Assembly: GCF_023065955.2 (NCBI RefSeq)
Contig: NW_026623100.1
Location: 70,250,727-70,314,726 of the forward strand
DNA length: 64,000 nt
Direction: 5' to 3'
DNA from: Ursus arctos
Lineage: Eukaryota; Chordata; Mammalia; Carnivora; Ursidae
The notes beneath the pieces were generated by a model. It did no database searches. It worked only from the letters and a program-made list of their open reading frames with translations, and was not told where the DNA came from. The translations under genes were made by a program, and so were the position numbers. Shown here piece after piece: positions 12,301 through 24,269 of the stretch; position 1 is the stretch's first letter, and every line of letters begins with the position of its first letter.

Positions 12301-12647
12301 GAATCCTTGCCACCCCGTATGCCTGGAGCTGTTGTGAAGGCTGAATCCATGGCTCTCGGGCCGCCCCACAGGCCAGATAGCTGGGCCAGCCCCACACCCT
12401 AGAGGTGGCCTGCAGGCCTGGAGATAGGCCCATCCTAGCAAAACATCCCTCTTCAGCAGCAACAAGCCCAGCATCCAGCCCAGGGATCCCAGGGCCGGGG
12501 AGCTGCTACCCTGACGCGTTGTCCTGGGCAGAATACTTGTCCTCTCTCAGCCTTGGTCTCCTTAGCTGCACAAAACACAGGGTGGGAGGCAGTCTGGAGA
12601 GGCCTGTTGGGGCCCCCTCACCTGACATCAGAAGTTGCACCATGCGT
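9343..12647. other. Intergenic; candidate conserved element near 11690-11960
   Basis: No gene recognised. Most is unique, moderately GC-rich sequence with C-rich tracts (11296-11340). The interval 11690-11960 differs: it is AT-balanced and packed with ATTGTT, AGATAA, ATCGATAA and TAATTG-type cores, as in developmental enhancers. That is a composition reading only. Confidence 0.45.
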
Positions 12648-12752
12648 TCTTTTTTTTTTTTTTTTAAGCAAACTGTACCCCTAACGTGGGACTCAAACTG
12701 ACGACCCTGAGATGAAGCGCGTGCTCTTCCAACCCAGCCAGCCAGGTGCCCC
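12648..12752 (-). mobile_element. CAN-SINE, old short copy
   Basis: Antisense copy: poly(T) at 12648-12665, diverged body, CACGTTAGGGGTAC-type text on the minus strand, and head GGGGGCACCTGGCTGGCTGG. It lacks the CT-rich 3' body of the young copies, so it is an older, shorter CAN-SINE type. Confidence 0.8.
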
Positions 12753-15208
12753 CTGCAGCAAGCATTCTGAGGTGTGGCCAAATCTGTCAACACTTGCTGG
12801 GCAGCGTGGAGAAGCAGATTCTCAGACCTGATTCAGCTCCTGCCTGCCCGTGGAAGCATTCTGCTGGGCTGCCCGTCCCTCTGGGTGTGGCCCCTTGACA
12901 GAAACCAAACAGGGAACAGGAAATGGGTATTTGTGAGGAAGGCCGGGTGGGCTGCAGGGCTGAGCAGAGGGACAGCACAGAGGTCCCCATCTGCAGCCTC
13001 AGCCTCTTGCCCAATGACTGAGTGCCCTCCATTTCCCAAAAGGTACAAAAATATGGGGCATCCAAGCTGCCACCTCAAAAACATAAAACTGGGGCTGCCC
13101 AGGTGTCCACAGCCCCAGTCTTGGGCCAGGTCCTTCTCAAATGTCACCATCTAAGCTTCTAGAATCTCCCTGCGTTACTCTCCTCTCCCTCTTCTCAGTA
13201 CTCCACCCCCATTCAGCTGTTCAAAGGCAGCTTGAAACAGGCTGCTCACACCTGCAGAGCCACAGAAAGTGTCTTCGGGGAGCAGACAGACAAAGGGGAG
13301 ATGGCAGTCAGTTCTGCAGAGCACAGGGGCTCCCAGCGGTGCCGAGGGGATGGATCTCCATATTCGCTCAGGTCAGAAATTCTGCTGCGGCCTCCCCTCC
13401 AGCCTGTGGGGCTCCCCCAGGCTCAGTGCTGCCCATGCTCCTTATTGGTGGCCCTGCCCAAATGGCTTCTTTCCATGACCCTTTGTTGGAGACCAACTTG
13501 ATCCTCAGAAGCCACGAGGGACCAAACATGCCACAGCCTGGAGGCCCTGGTGCTGGGCCCTTCAGCCTCAATGGACTCATCAGCCAGAAATTCGGCTGTG
13601 CAAGAATCATGGGCTGGGGCGACTGGAGAATACAGGGAAGGCTCCCAGACAAAGGCCCTGAGGCAGGTCTGACACATACCCAGGAGACTCAGTCCATTTC
13701 TCCCCACAACTCAGGCTCCCTAGGAGTAAGACTGAGAGCACGCATCCCCTCCTAAGGGGAAGGAAGGAACTCGAGATCCGCTGAGCTGCTACGTGGCCAG
13801 ACACAGGCCGAGCATTACCCCAGACAGAGAGCTGAGTGCCAGCCCGCCACGGGCCCAGCTGCCCATCGCTGTTCATCCTTTAATTACACAGTGGGAGCTA
13901 AAGTGCACGTCTGGACCCAGAATCACTGCTTCCTCCAAAGCAGGTAGTCTGAGGAAGTTACCTGTCTCGGCCAGCCCGGGCAGGAGGAGGGGGGCAGGCT
14001 GGCAGATGCATTCTGATCCCACCAGCAGCCCCGTCTGCAGCGTAGCCACCTTCCCCCGTGCTTCCGCCTCCCCACGGCTGGGACTCATAGCCCCGGCACC
14101 CTTCCCAGAACTCAGGTCGGAAGGCCATGCCCTGTCAGCTCCGGCCGCCATAACAGACCGGGTGGCTCGAACAGAAGGTACTTCTCAGAGTTCTCAGGCT
14201 GAACGTCCACGATCAGGGCGCCTGCGGGTCGGATTCTGGGGACAGCCTCCTCCTGGCTTCCGGAGGGCTGCTCGGAGCTCCAGCTGCACCAATCCGGGTC
14301 TGTTTCCAACGTATAATAAGGTCAGGAGCCGCGTGATCCGAATTTGGACACGCATCAGGACATGGGCTACATAGGCACTCTGACACGCTCACACACCTGC
14401 ACGCAGACACACACAAGTGTACACGTGGATCACGAGTCATTTTGTTAAAAAACTGAACTGAATAGAACTCAAATCTGTAGGTTCATCAGCATCTTGAAAA
14501 ACACATTTTCCCCCTTTTTGGGATTGAGGCCATTTTACGCTGTTCCCGGAGAACCAAGACAGGGTCACGCAGAGGCTTTTTTTTTTTTCCTTTTTGATTT
14601 ATGGTTTTTCTCAATAAGAAAAGAAAGTTGGACTAACTCATTCTCAACAGTGAAAAATACTACTTTTTCCCCCAAAGTAGCTGCCTTGGTTCTGTTCAAT
14701 ATTTGGAGCACGAAATGTACCAGATCTTCATAAAGAGATAAAGGGAGCAGCTTCTCATTTCTAGCTTGGTCCTATAAGTCACGTCCCAGAGGACAAGCAA
14801 TGCCACTCCCAAAGGGTCCTCCAGGACACTTCTTGGGACCCCAAGCCTGACCCTGCCATGTTAGGTCACGGTCTTGCTGGTGACCTTATAGACTCGTGGA
14901 ACACTGAGTGCCAGAACACATTAAAATGACAGGTCAAGATCACAGTGAAGGGCCACCGCAGGGTCATAGGACTTCGTTGTCCTACAAAGGGACAATACAA
15001 GCCCTCTCAGAGGTTAGAGGTCACTTCAGTTGGAGCGTCCAGGGAAGACTTTAGAGAGGAAGTAAAATGGTGGTGGCCTGTGAGATGTGCGCTAGGTAGG
15101 CTGGTCAAGAAGCGTGGAAGGCATTCCAAGAAAGGGCGTGAGCATGAACAAACGCAAGGGGACCAGACCGATCGGAAAGCTTCCCCGAGTTTGGGGTCCA
15201 GTGACCGG
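12753..15208. other. Intergenic with a decayed LTR-like piece
   Basis: Overlapping open frames on both strands at 13141-14374 have no domains. About 14145-14350 carries eroded text (CCATAACAGACCGGGTGGCT) recalling a common mammalian MLT/ERVL-type repeat in antisense; low confidence. No gene. Confidence 0.4.
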
Positions 15209-15213
15209 ACCAC

Positions 15214-15850
15214 TGTCCCGAGCACGCCACGAAGGCGCACACACGAGTTGTGTCTTTCCACAATGTCAGCTTTATTCGATCATAAAGCAAAGTTAAATCG
15301 CAGTTTATAAAGCAGGTTTGAGATTCCAAACGCAATGACAAGTCACTATGTGACGAAACTTGGCTTCCTACACGGCACACAGAGCAGGACAGAAGACAAG
15401 CCACAACAAACAAGATAACAGAAGGGTGCAGGAAGTGGACGCACCAAACGCGAATGGTCTGTGGGCGTGTGGCTGATATGAGATAAGGCCTCAGTCTGGC
15501 CCTCGGCTCTCGGCACTGACTGCTCCTTAGGTTCAAGTGGGGAAGGCTCTCGGCTCTGACCGGACGTCCATCCGGCAGAGCCTTGGGTGGCAGCTGCCTT
15601 TTTAAAATGGTCAGACAGAGAGGGGGCAGGTCTGAAGAGTCTGACAGTTTGCTGCCCAAATCCTCCCCTTTTTAAAGGGATTTAATCAGTTTTGGTTCTC
15701 TGCAGACCTCTGGTTCTGCTTGTTATCGGTTCTGGGGTGTCTGCTGACATGGGTCCTAGCGACGTCTCCTAGGTCTGGTGCCTTAACCACTTGCGTCATC
15801 TCTTGCCACAGACCCCTGCTTGACATGAGAGACTCCATTTGCTCTCTACA
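15214..15850 (-). mobile_element. Solo LTR of an endogenous retrovirus
   Basis: A 637-bp unit that begins TGTCCCGAGC and ends CTCTCTACA (TG...CA ends), flanked by an exact 5-bp duplication ACCAC at 15209-15213 and 15851-15855. On the minus strand an AATAAA signal lies about 60 bp before the 3' end, as expected at the R/U5 junction, and a TTTAAAAAG TATA-like box lies about 400 bp upstream of it. No gag, pol or env remains on either side, so it is a solo LTR left by recombination. Many CpGs survive, which suggests a fairly young insertion. The family is not identified. Confidence 0.75.
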
Positions 15851-15855
15851 ACCAC

Positions 15856-16285
15856 AAAGGAAAGTTTTCTAGGGCATAGTGGAAAAAGAGAGGTTGAACT
15901 TTATCTAGGAGGCAAGAGGGTGGAAGGGGAGGTGCTATGATTTTTGAGTAGGAAGGAGAGACGCTCAACCAATATTTTAGTGCAATACTTCTTAGGACAT
16001 TGGCGGGGGTGGGGGCACAAATTATATGCAAGTTATGCTCAGGAAGCTATTCCATAAAGGTCCTGGGCAGCCCAGCCCCTGGAGGTTCAGCTGGGTGAGG
16101 TCTGCCCGAAGCTAGAGAGAAAGACGAGCCAATCACTAAGTCGTCCTCCTCTTTGGAATCGCTCTGGATGACGAAGTTTCTTATTTGCCCATTCACAATT
16201 TTCATTGAATTAAGTATAGAAATATATTGTTTACTTTTTTTTTTCATTTAACATTTTAAACCAGAGTCTGGACCCTCAAAACTAT
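15856..16285. other. Intergenic
   Basis: Unique-looking sequence becoming AT-rich towards the L1 insertion site; nothing else recognised. Confidence 0.45.
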
Positions 16286-16299
16286 CATCATTATATATT

Positions 16300-16462
16300 T
16301 TTTTAAAATAATTTTTATCTTGTTATGTTAGTCACCATACAGTACATCCCCAGTTTTTGATGCAATGTTCCATGATTCATTAGTTGCGTATAACACCCAG
16401 TGCACCATGCAACACGTGCCCTCCTTACTACCCATCACCGGTCTATCCCAGTCCCCCACCCA
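16300..16462 (-). mobile_element. Carnivore L1, 5'-truncated 3' end
   Basis: Antisense of the carnivore L1 3' end: T-rich start, GTTATGTTAGTCACCATACA, TTTTTGATGCAATGTTCCAT, GATTCATTAGTTGCGTATAA, ACACCCAGTGCACCATGCA. Only about 163 bp survive. Imperfect target duplication: CATCATTATATATTTTTT near 16286 and CATCGTTATATTTTTTAT near 16463. Confidence 0.88.
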
Positions 16463-16584
16463 CATCGTTATATTTTTTATTATGACTGGTTGGACGTCAA
16501 CCTCGTCTACTAGATGGTAAGCTCAAGACGCAGACTGGGTTTTCTTTATCTCTGTCTCCCTAACCCAACTAGCACAGAGGCTGC

Positions 16585-16788
16585 TGGGGACACCTGGGGG
16601 GCTCAGATGTTTGAGCATCTGCCTTCAGCTCGGGTCATGATCTCGGGGTCTTGGGATCCAGCCCCTCATCGTGCTCCACGCTCAGCACAGAATCAGCTTG
16701 AGATTCTCTCTCTCCCTCTCCCTCTTCTCCTCCCCCCTGCTCACCGTCTCTCTCATAAATAAATCTTTAAAAAAAAAAAAAAAAAAAG
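16585..16788 (+). mobile_element. CAN-SINE, older subfamily
   Basis: Head GGGACACCTGGGGGGCTCAG with the TGATCTCGGGGTCTTGGGAT variant, AGCTTGAGATTCTCTCTCTC body and a long A-tail. More diverged than the copy that follows it directly. Confidence 0.93.
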
Positions 16789-16790
16789 GA

Positions 16791-16991
16791 GGGGCGCCTG
16801 GGTGGCACAGCGGTTGAGCGTCTGCCTTCGGCTCAGGGCGTGATCCCGGCGTTATGGGATCGAGCTCCACATCAGGCTCCTCCGCTATAAGCCTGCTTCT
16901 TCCTCTCCCACTCCCCCTGCTTGTGTTCCCTCTCTCGCTGGCTGTCTCTATCTCTGTCGAATAAATAAATAAAATCTTTAAAAAAAAAAAA
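16791..16991 (+). mobile_element. CAN-SINE inserted in the tail of the previous SINE
   Basis: Young-type copy, head GGGGCGCCTGGGTGGCACAG, inserted at the end of the preceding A-tail. The phrase AAAAAGGAG occurs just before it and again after its own A-tail (about 16987-16995), so the target was the earlier tail. Confidence 0.95.
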
Positions 16992-17919
16992 GGAGCTAAA
17001 TAGATGATGAGTTTGTAGAATCGTGTAGTGCTATTTTTGTTACCACACTGCTTGCCCTAGTCAATGCCCTGTAAATGACCTATTGTGTTTTAGAGGCTAA
17101 ATTATAAAAATGGATATCTTTCATTTACTTAAAAAAAAAGCCTGTCGGGCCCTATGATCTGGATTTTTTTTAAAAGGGTTAACTCTAGTTTTTCTTGCTA
17201 CACATTTATTCAGCAGAGCTTTGTGGCAGAGAACTTGTATGAAATAGGTAAGAGCCTAGATCCCACTGAATAGGTACTCCACCTTCAGCCCATGCTGACT
17301 GATGCCAAGGGCACAGGAATGCTCGTCCTTCCTGCTGGGGACACCACCCTCCCCCAGATATTGCACCTGCTGACAGAAGCCAGTGTTTAAATCTGCAAGC
17401 CCCAGATAATCTTGCAAAACATCCCTGTTGCCCTCCCCAGAAAGCAGACAGTGACAGAGGACAGTATGCAGGGAGTTTCATAAGGAGCGCCTTTGGGATG
17501 ACCACCTATGAGAGAAGGAAGGAAGCAGGACTGGGCAGAAGGAGAACGTGGGTAGTGCTGTAATCACAGGGTCTCAGCTGACCCCACAGGGAGCTTTGAA
17601 GTTGGGATGACCCTTCCGAGTTGTCCCCACATGGGACAAGTGTCACACTTTTATACCTGCTCCCATTGACCAGTGGCTGGATGTGGACCATCCCCTAGAA
17701 GGGGTGTAATCTTGAGCAAGGCAGCTGTCTTCAGTGGAGGGCAGTTCCCAGAGAGCTCAGCAGCCGCAGCAGCCCCAGCAACTGGGAGATAAGTCCTCCT
17801 GTCCTGAGCGGGTGTCTCGCCAGAGGACAGCATCCACCATCGTCTTGACGGGTCTGTGCAGGCACTTGGGTGCGTGTAGCCAGGTGCTCAGAGACCAGAG
17901 ACAGGGAAGAAGTAGAGTG
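16992..17919. other. Intergenic
   Basis: AT-rich to 17210, then unique mixed sequence. No gene: the open frames at 17206-17945 overlap on opposite strands and have no domains. Confidence 0.45.
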
Positions 17920-18110
17920 GTTCGGAGACAGATCTGGATCCACATCTTGGTTCTGCCACTTATAATCTGTCAGCTTAGATTATTATCAAGCTTTCTGAGT
18001 CTCAGTTTCTTCATCTGTCAAATGGGAAGAAACCACCTTGGAGGGTTTTTAGGAAGAACACAGAAGCATAAGCAATGTCCTGGCACAGCACGATCACTAC
18101 AAACGGTGCT
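17920..18110 (+). mobile_element. MIR
   Basis: TTGGTTCTGCCACTTATAAT, CTGAGTCTCAGTTTCTTCAT, CTGTCAAATGGGAAGAA and CAATGTCCTGGCACAGCAC match the MIR order. Confidence 0.88.
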
Positions 18111-18888
18111 GGTAATGGATGGCCACAGTCGTTGTCATTATTTTAGCAGCTGTGGCAACAGGGGTGCTACCCTGGTATTGGTGCCAGATGCTCTCAGGTG
18201 GGAGCTATGCCAAAGCCTGGGTCATGAGCCACCGGGTTCATGGACCACCAGGCCCCAGAAGGTCTGTGACAATGGCTGGTCCTTAAATCTCAAGCCAGTG
18301 CCCTGCTGGGTCCAAGGACTACGCTATAGAGACATCGGCAGAACAAAGAACAATACTGGGAAAGGGGTTTCAGCGGTTCTTGCCAACAGAACACATGGAA
18401 GGCTCCATGTGCCAGGCACCAAGAGGCTGGGCCGGGGGCAGGGGGCAGTCACTCTGCAGGCTATGGGCATCCTCATGCTGCTGGCCTGGCTGACAGGTGT
18501 GACCACATGACTGATTAGGGTGTCTGAGTTCACTCTTCCCTCTTTCAAACAGTCAGCAAGTAGAAAGCCATCTAGCTGGCATGATTTCTGAGCATATGGG
18601 AAGTTTAGAGTGTAATACCACGGTCAAGGCCACCATGAGTGGTTGCCAGGCCTCTGAGCCTTCGCCTGACTGGGAGCCTCCCTTGGGAGCTTAGAGCACT
18701 GTCCTGTGCTGAGATGACTGGTTTTCGCTGCCCTCCCAGACAGGAGGTCCCCCGTGGTAAAACACAGGCTCTGAAACTGGAAAAGCCGGCTTCCTCAGTT
18801 TGAATCCTGTCGTCATCTTTCATCACCTGTGAACCCTGGCCAAGTGTCCACATCCTCCAGGAAGACCACCAAGATCACACCTATGGTT
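18111..18888. other. Intergenic
   Basis: The end of a 258-codon plus-strand open frame (from 17734) lies here, but that frame crosses the MIR and has no domain. A partial MIR-like piece is visible near 18765-18850. No gene. Confidence 0.5.
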
Positions 18889-18902
18889 AAATAAGTTGGG
18901 CT

Positions 18903-19090
18903 AGGGGTGCCTGGGTGGCTCAGTGGGTTAAGCGTCTGCCTTCGGCTCAGGTCATGAATCCAGGGTGCTGGGATCGAGTCCCACATCGGGTTCCCTGCTC
19001 TGTGGGGAGGCTGCTTCTCCCTCTCCTGCTCTCCCTGCTCTCTCTCTCTCTCTTTCTGTCAAATACATAAATCTTTAAAAAATAATAATA
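18903..19090 (+). mobile_element. CAN-SINE
   Basis: Head GGGGTGCCTGGGTGGCTCAG, body with the GGCTGCTTCTCCCTCTCCTG variant and a (CT)n run, then an A-tail with AATAATAATA. Exact 14-bp target duplication AAATAAGTTGGGCT at 18889-18902 and 19091-19104. Confidence 0.97.
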
Positions 19091-19104
19091 AAATAAGTTG
19101 GGCT

Positions 19105-20633
19105 CATTATTCACTGCTGTGAAGAGGAACGCACACTAGGGATGTCTCAGTGAGAGGGAGTTAGAAAGGACCCATCACAGGATCTGAGTTTGGTTGGGTG
19201 GGTTTGGGGGGGTCTAAGAAAGAGGGAGTTTGCTTTGGATTGGATGTTGTTAGAAAGTGGGGACAAGTCTACAAGTGGGTGTCTCAGTACATCGGTCTAT
19301 AAGGAAGGCCATGGCGAAGATCCGGCCGTAAAGAAGTTGCAGGCACTCATTTGAGGGCTGTCGTATCTGGTGGGTGGCATAGCGACTTTGTCCCTGTGCT
19401 TAGACAAAATGAAGTGGCCTTGCTTGGTCCCATCTTACCCTGGCACAGGGTGTCCTTTTGTGCGGCTGCTATCCTGTGAAAGTACTCGTGAACACAGGCT
19501 AGCTATGAATAGAAGGCCCGCTTCCAGATGTCAGGGGTTGCTCTGTTTTCTCCCCGTGCACAAATGCCTCCAACTGTAAAATGGGGGCATGAATATCTAC
19601 CCAGAGGGTGCTTTTGAAGAATAAAGAAGATAAATATGGAGCACAGAGCAGGAGCTCCCTGCAGGTCAGGCTCCACGCGGCCCCCACGAGATTATCACAT
19701 GGCAGAGGCTCAAACACCCCTTTTACAGGTTAGAAACAGGGACAGAGAAGGACATTTTCTAGTGAAAATCAGAGGTGAAACAGCCATCCACCGAGGCTGA
19801 AACTCAGATTCCCACTCGGAGTCGCAGCTCTGCCCATCAGGGCTGGTACTTTCTGAATATCTTTCAACAGCAACTAACTGCTGGTGATCAAAACAGACTG
19901 GCGGGTTCAGGCCAGGCTCTACGCGGGCCTGGAGCACCACCAAGGACCTGGGGAGGAGGGGGAGTGGCCACCACCAGGACCTGGGGTCCCTCCGGGACCA
20001 GCAGGTGCAGGGCTCACTATGGGGACCATCATCCCTGCGTTTCACTGGACAGCTTGCCTGCTGAGCTCAAGGTGAGAGGCCTCAGACACCGAGCCCGGGG
20101 TGTCCCCCCAGGGGGCATGGAGTGCAGCCTGACTCTGAGCCAGGGACAAAGTCAGAACCAACCGCTTCTGTTTCCCACATATAATCCTGTCTGATAATAG
20201 TAGAGTTAATCACAAGTGAGATTTCCAGAATAAAGCCCACCCAGGCTGAGTTCCCCAAATTATACCCTCTCCCTGGTAATTGCAGGGTTGCTCGGGGCCT
20301 GCATCTGGCTTCTAACGGCATTCCCACGAGGACCAGATGGAGGCCGCCTCTCATCTGGTGGAACAAAAGGAAAATTACACACTCTGATGGCCCGGCTTTC
20401 CCGTTGAGGGCAGTAGAAAAGCATCAGGTGTGGAATCTCAGGGCAGTTCCTTCTCACCTATATGAAATGGGATACATTCGGCCTCAACATGCTGAGCAGG
20501 AAAATGGGAATAACAAATCCGCACCATCCTTCCTATCGCCCAAGACTGTTGCAAAGATCGAATGCCATATTCACATGTGAGCTCATACAGAGCTCTAAAA
20601 AAGAATTATACAGGAAAATATAAAAATGGTTCT
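19105..20633. other. Intergenic with a MIR piece and an E-box cluster
   Basis: A MIR remnant (minus) is visible at about 19690-19805. A 17-bp near-duplicate centred on CCACCA(A)GGACCTGGGG occurs at about 19937 and 19971. Three CATCTG/CAGATG E-boxes lie at 20300-20360, two of them as an inverted repeat. No gene. Confidence 0.45.
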
Positions 20634-20790
20634 GGGGCACCTGGGTGGCTCAGGGAGTTGGGCGCCAGACTCTTGGTTTTGGCTCAGGTCGTGATCTCGG
20701 GGTCATAGGATGGAGCCCCTGCTTCTCCGCCAGGGAGGATTCTCTCTCTCCCTCTGCCCTTCCCGCCACTAAAATAAATAAATAAATCTT
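20634..20790 (+). mobile_element. CAN-SINE, older copy
   Basis: Head GGGGCACCTGGGTGGCTCAG and box CTCAGGTCGTGATCTCGGGG, with a shortened body and AATAAATAAATAAATC tail. Imperfect target duplication: TAAAAATGGTTCT before, TTAAAAATCGTTCC after. Confidence 0.92.
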
Positions 20791-21839
20791 AAAAATCGTT
20801 CCTGTATAATGATTTCTGTTTACCAGCAAATAAAACAGAGTAGAGGCAGAAATGTAAAGGTCACGCTGTAACTAGTGCTCCGCGCTGGTAGAACTAACGC
20901 TTTTCCACATTATTTCCTCCTGAGCGTTATCCCCGGACCCTGCAATTTTAGAAGTCGTGGAAGGGAGTCTATGATGTCTGAGCTCTGCTTACGGAGGTAA
21001 AGAAGTTGACTTACTATGTACTGTTGGATCAATCCATTGGGCAAAGATACACAGAGGGTCAGCTCTGCACCAGCCACAGCTCGAGGAGCTGGGGAGACAA
21101 GTTGGGAAATAAAGCCATCAACGAGCCCTGGAACCAATTCTTCTTCTGGCTGCACAGTGACTCAATTTGCTCTGCTCTGGCCCGGACCCTCGGTGGCCGG
21201 TGGGAGGCCTGCAGACACCCAGTGCTCCGGCGGGGCCCATCCGCCAGGAGTCAACCTCTCCGCGTCTCGGCAGACCGGTGATTGTGGCCTTGGGCTGACA
21301 GTGGCTGGGATCCAGACAGAGCACTTGCCACCAAGGTCCCCGGTTTGGGGGAGGATCCCCACTCTAATCTCGGGCAGAGGCAGAGTTCAGGGGGTTTTTC
21401 CTCTTCACACAGACCCAGGGCTGCACAGCGCTGTGCTCAGATCTGCGACTTTCCCTGAGAGCAACTCTGCAGTTCAACGTCTGCAGAGAGAATCTCCCTC
21501 CCTACTTGAGGAAGACCCCCAGCGCTCTCCCTGCGCAGAGACAAAGGGCTCTGACCCCAGGACCCTCTGCCCCTTCCAGTTTCTTCTCTGTTATGGAATC
21601 TGGGAGAAGCCACGATCCTTGGCAGTCTGTTTCCCAGCCTGAATTATTTCGTGTAGCTCCCGCCCCGCGCCATTGTCGGCCTGACAGGATAATTCCAGCT
21701 GGGCGGCCCGTCAGCAGGATCACTCAGGTGGCGCTCGGGCTCAGGGGCACAACATTTGGGGCTTTTCTAGGCCTCTCCGCAGGTGTACGGGGCAGACAGC
21801 CTCCTCATTCTCTCAGGTCACCAGATGGGTCATGATCAG

Positions 21840-21859
21840 CGCCTGCTCGCTCTCTCTCG

Positions 21860-21894
<35 letters not shown>

Positions 21895-21897
21895 GCC
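21840..21897 (+). repeat. (CT)n microsatellite
   Basis: TCTCTCGC units grade into a pure CT run. The variable GC interruptions suggest a variant-rich microsatellite. Confidence 0.9.
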
Positions 21898-24224
21898 CAC
21901 ACACACCCCAAGCACATCCCCCAAGCACAAACATTAATTCTCAGTCATTACCGTGTGTTGAAGGGAAGTGTAAACAGCGTTTTCCGAAGGGCGCCCGGCC
22001 CGCCCAATTCCCCAGCAGAGCCAGCGAGCGCCCTATTGTTCTTCCTCCTTTAAGACAGTGCCCCTATTGGTGCATAAGAAACAGGACCCATTCCAGGGTT
22101 CCCCTGTGCATCCACCCGTCATGCCCACCACTTAATCCCCCAAAGACCTCGACGACGCTTTGCTTTACTTTCCCTGCACTTACTAGGTCAGGTCACATTC
22201 CTGAGATCATTTATACTCTCGTCCAAATAACTCCCAGGGGCTCTGCTGGTCCAGTTATGCGGGCAGTGGAAGAATCGTTTTCTCCAGGCTTACTGTGCTG
22301 AGTATGAATGCTGCCCAAGAGCTGAAAGGCCAGAGCCATGTGCCTGCGAGAGCTCATTAAGGAACAGCCCTGCAGGGTCGCCTCTAGAGCATCGGGGTCA
22401 CACTCTGTCCCCAGAGCTCCCCCAGCGGCCCTGCAACCCAGCCCAGCCTCGGCCTGGGCGTCTTCTCCAGACGCAAGTCAGATGGCCCACGGTTAACGGT
22501 CAAGCCTGACGTGTCACGACCCGGGGACCCTACCCCACCCACAGATCTATGTCTACTCCCACTGCTCAGCCACCCACAGGGTCCTGCGACCAGCACATAG
22601 CACTGAGGGAGCCTGGGGGCCTGAGTCCCCACGCTGGGGCCCACAGCTGAGGTGGTCTGTATCCAACTGTTTCCAAAATACTGAGAAAATTCTCTGCCTC
22701 CAGCTAGAATTTAGGACTCAGAGAGGAACAGGGCCCAGCTTTGGGGCGGCTAACTGAACCCCCGAGGGAAGAAGGCAGATGTCCGCAAGGCGCAGTTTTC
22801 AAGGCAGTAGGTAGGAAATCCCAAATACTTTGTGGTTTCCATGCTCCTTGTTGCTGAGAAGTGTCTGAGACACCAGAGAAAACAGCCGCACTCAGCTCTG
22901 CTGTGGTCAGTCTCGAACTGGAGTTTTTGGCTTTTGGTTTTCCAGGAGTTCTGCAGCTCACCCTTTCAGGAGCCCCCTGCGCAGAGAAGGGTGAGAGCTT
23001 TGCAGCCGTGTCTGGGAAGAAGGGCCAAGCCCTGACCTGCGGGTGACTGGCCTGCAGCACAGGGACACCAGACTCAAGCCTCCACGGGGCAGCAAGCATT
23101 ACGGGAAGTCGGCCTTTCCCCTACAACAGCCCCGTCCAAAGCCAGAAACGGTGCTTTTGTAAAGGAGCACATGTCCTGTCTCCGGAGGAATGCCAACGGG
23201 GGCAGAATATTTTGGAAAATAACCCGTCCATGGGAAGTTGGGACTCTCTGAACTTGAGGTCTCTCCCACTCGAGAAGCCCTGTGTTCTGAGTCTGCGGAT
23301 GGGCTGAGCTGCTGACAGAGGGAGGGAGGGTCCTGGCCTTCCTGCAGCATCAAAGCCTCCGGCCCCTGCAGGGCCATCCTGAGCAGCTTTCATTGCTGGG
23401 CTTTGAAGGGAGAACAATAATCCAGCGCTTAAACCAAAACATCTTGTGCTGGGGCCACAGGCTTTGAACACACCCTTGCTCCTGCCCCCCCACCCTGCAA
23501 GCTCCCAGGGACTGCTTGGGCTAGAAGGTGGGGGGAGGCGGGCTGGCTCGCCCCACACCTGCACCAGGGGCATCTCAAGCCTTTGTCTGGGGAGCTGCTG
23601 GCATCTGGGACAGTCTGATTCGACTCCAGTCACTTCAAATCCTCCACAAGAGCCGTGACTTCCTGGGATTCTATGAAGGACTGCAGGAGACCATGCCATC
23701 TCGGTGCCTCTGCGAGGTGTCATCTTAGAAGCCGTGACATTTCAGATGCCATCATTTCTAAGGGAAACCCCTTCCCATTTTTCAGTTCCCGGATAAACTA
23801 AACATTGGAGGAATCCACTAGCTATCTGGATTAACTAATTGAGCTAGTTAGGCAAGTGGTTAAACTGCGCTGGGTCTCCATTTTCTCATCTGACACTGCA
23901 TGGGGAGTGTGTGTGGTGTGATTTTACAGACGTTCGTGCCTAGTCATTTGCATAGATGCCTCCATCAGCCAATTGGACAGCGTGCTCAGGTGCAGCGATC
24001 CGCCTCCTGCTTTGGCTTAAAATAAAGCTGAGAAAGACACCTCCACCTGATGGGTCTCTGGGACTGCTAAGTCCTCGGACTTCCAAAGTCTCTGAACCAG
24101 ATCCCTCAACGCAGAGTTCCTCCCTGGAGGTGTTGATCCTAAGGAAAAGTGCTCTCTTGTGAAGGATACTACAGAGGGAGCTTCTGGCTGGAGGCACGTG
24201 TGCACACAGGGGCACGCCTGCTCG

Positions 24225-24269
24225 CGCGCGCACGTCCACACACACACACACACACACATACACACACAG
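24225..24269 (+). repeat. (GC)n/(CA)n alternating tract
   Basis: GCGCGCGC is followed after a short break by a CA run of about 15 units interrupted by one TA. Alternating purine-pyrimidine sequence of this kind can form Z-DNA. Confidence 0.88.

Noticed and set aside
13141..14374. Two ~200-codon open frames (13141-13755, 13793-14374)
   Set aside because: Opposite-strand frames of equal length overlap them; no recognisable protein similarity or exon signals.
15105..15659. A 184-codon minus-strand frame in the solo LTR
   Set aside because: It lies in LTR regulatory sequence and crosses the LTR end; no gag, pro, pol or env motif.
17734..18510. The longest open frame in the window (258 codons)
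   Set aside because: It runs through a MIR and unique sequence, has no domain, splice or promoter context, and chance frames of this size occur in 64 kb of GC-rich DNA.
23121..23723. A 200-codon minus-strand frame
   Set aside because: GC-rich, overlapped by plus-strand frames, no domain or promoter. Not distinguishable from chance.
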